DNA from: a candidate division WWE3 bacterium
Lineage (GTDB): Bacteria; Patescibacteriota; WWE3; UBA101185; UBA10185
Length of the DNA stretch: 5,481 nucleotides
Direction of reading: 5' to 3'
Assembly (NCBI GenBank): GCA_003564915.1
Contig: PXDX01000117.1
Span: forward strand, 1-5,481
The notes beneath the pieces are model-generated. The model saw only the letters and a list, made by a program, of their open reading frames with translations, made no database searches and had not been told where the DNA came from. Position numbers and translations under genes: made by a program. The stretch's first letter is position 1. Every line of letters begins with the position of its first letter. Positions 5,218 to 5,481 of the stretch are shown here, piece after piece.

Positions 5218-5481
5218 TTACATTCCGCGTCCCATTGATCGGGCGTTTTCGGCTACTTCCAGACCATTTACGGGGGTTTCATCTCGGACTTGATCCACTA
5301 CCAATGGTCCAAATGCGCTAGCGTTGTCGGCTAGGTCCAAGGGATCATCCTGTGCCCTTTCTGCCACAGACTCACCAAACCCTCTTAATTCAGTGCCCGG
5401 GGTCTCGTAGCCATATAATGCTGGCACTCCTCCTGCCATAATAAGTGTGAATGTAACTACTAATCCTAACTTTTTGTACAT
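5218..5481 (-). CDS. Small exported acidic protein, function unknown
   Basis: An 87-residue product that starts with ATG at the very last base of the window and ends with TAA at 5220-5218. The N-terminus M-Y-K-K followed by a hydrophobic run (about 5-19) is a typical signal peptide, with probable cleavage after V-P-A (21) or after G24. The mature part of about 63-66 residues has no cysteine and no lysine, with about 13 acidic residues against five arginines. It looks like a soluble, perhaps partly disordered secreted peptide. I recognise no family. It is transcribed towards the glucan cluster and is followed by a hairpin. Its G+C is about 49%, like the left flanking gene and unlike the cluster. 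A longer start outside the window cannot be excluded, but the signal peptide argues that this ATG is real. Confidence 0.65.
   Translation of the reverse strand: MYKKLGLVVTFTLIMAGGVPALYGYETPGTELRGFGESVAERAQDDPLDLADNASAFGPLVVDQVRDETPVNGLEVAENARSMGRGM

Overview
The window holds one compact three-gene cluster on the + strand (450-4836) that reads as a machine for making, exporting and trimming a beta-glucan. It is bracketed by two small genes for exported proteins on the - strand. The genes are bacterial in style: two starts have a clear Shine-Dalgarno site, promoters look sigma70-like, and TAA and TGA are used as ordinary stops. Sampled parts of the cluster are about 27-42% G+C, while the flanking - strand coding stretches count to about 49-51%. 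The taxon cannot be fixed from this sequence. An AT-rich bacterium with many small exported proteins fits, a candidate-phylum lineage such as Patescibacteria is one guess, and no diagnostic marker gene is present.

Layout. At 1-114 (-) lies the 5' end of a secreted-protein gene (signal peptide plus about 16 mature residues) that runs off the left edge, with its own ribosome binding site and an extended -10 promoter at 162-170. The AT-rich divergent intergenic region (115-449) leads into a family 2 glycosyltransferase of the cellulose/curdlan synthase type (450-2021), which overlaps by 11 bases a short membrane-fusion-like protein (2011-2727). After 18 bases comes a membrane-anchored GH81 endo-beta-1,3-glucanase (2746-4836). 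The right intergenic region (4837-5217) contains inverted repeats, a broken copy of the signal-peptide region of the left-hand gene (5011-5055), and a strong hairpin (5182-5201) just past the stop of a small exported acidic protein (5218-5481, -).

How the genes may work together. The GT2 has the full set of processive-synthase motifs and membrane segments, so it probably polymerises a nucleotide-sugar into a beta-glucan while pushing it across the membrane. The HlyD-like protein has one membrane anchor and an extracytoplasmic lipoyl/barrel body, so it could receive the chain. The GH81 enzyme is anchored on the same face and would cut beta-1,3-glucan. This parallels the cellulose system (BcsA synthase, BcsB periplasmic partner, BcsZ endoglucanase), but the hydrolase identity suggests a beta-1,3-glucan (curdlan-like) or mixed-linkage product. 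This operon logic is the main discovery candidate.

The whole cluster lies between two 37-base direct repeats (27-63 and 5019-5055, 35/37 identical) and differs from its flanks in base composition and strand. This suggests either an inserted cassette or a duplicated and decayed secreted-protein gene.
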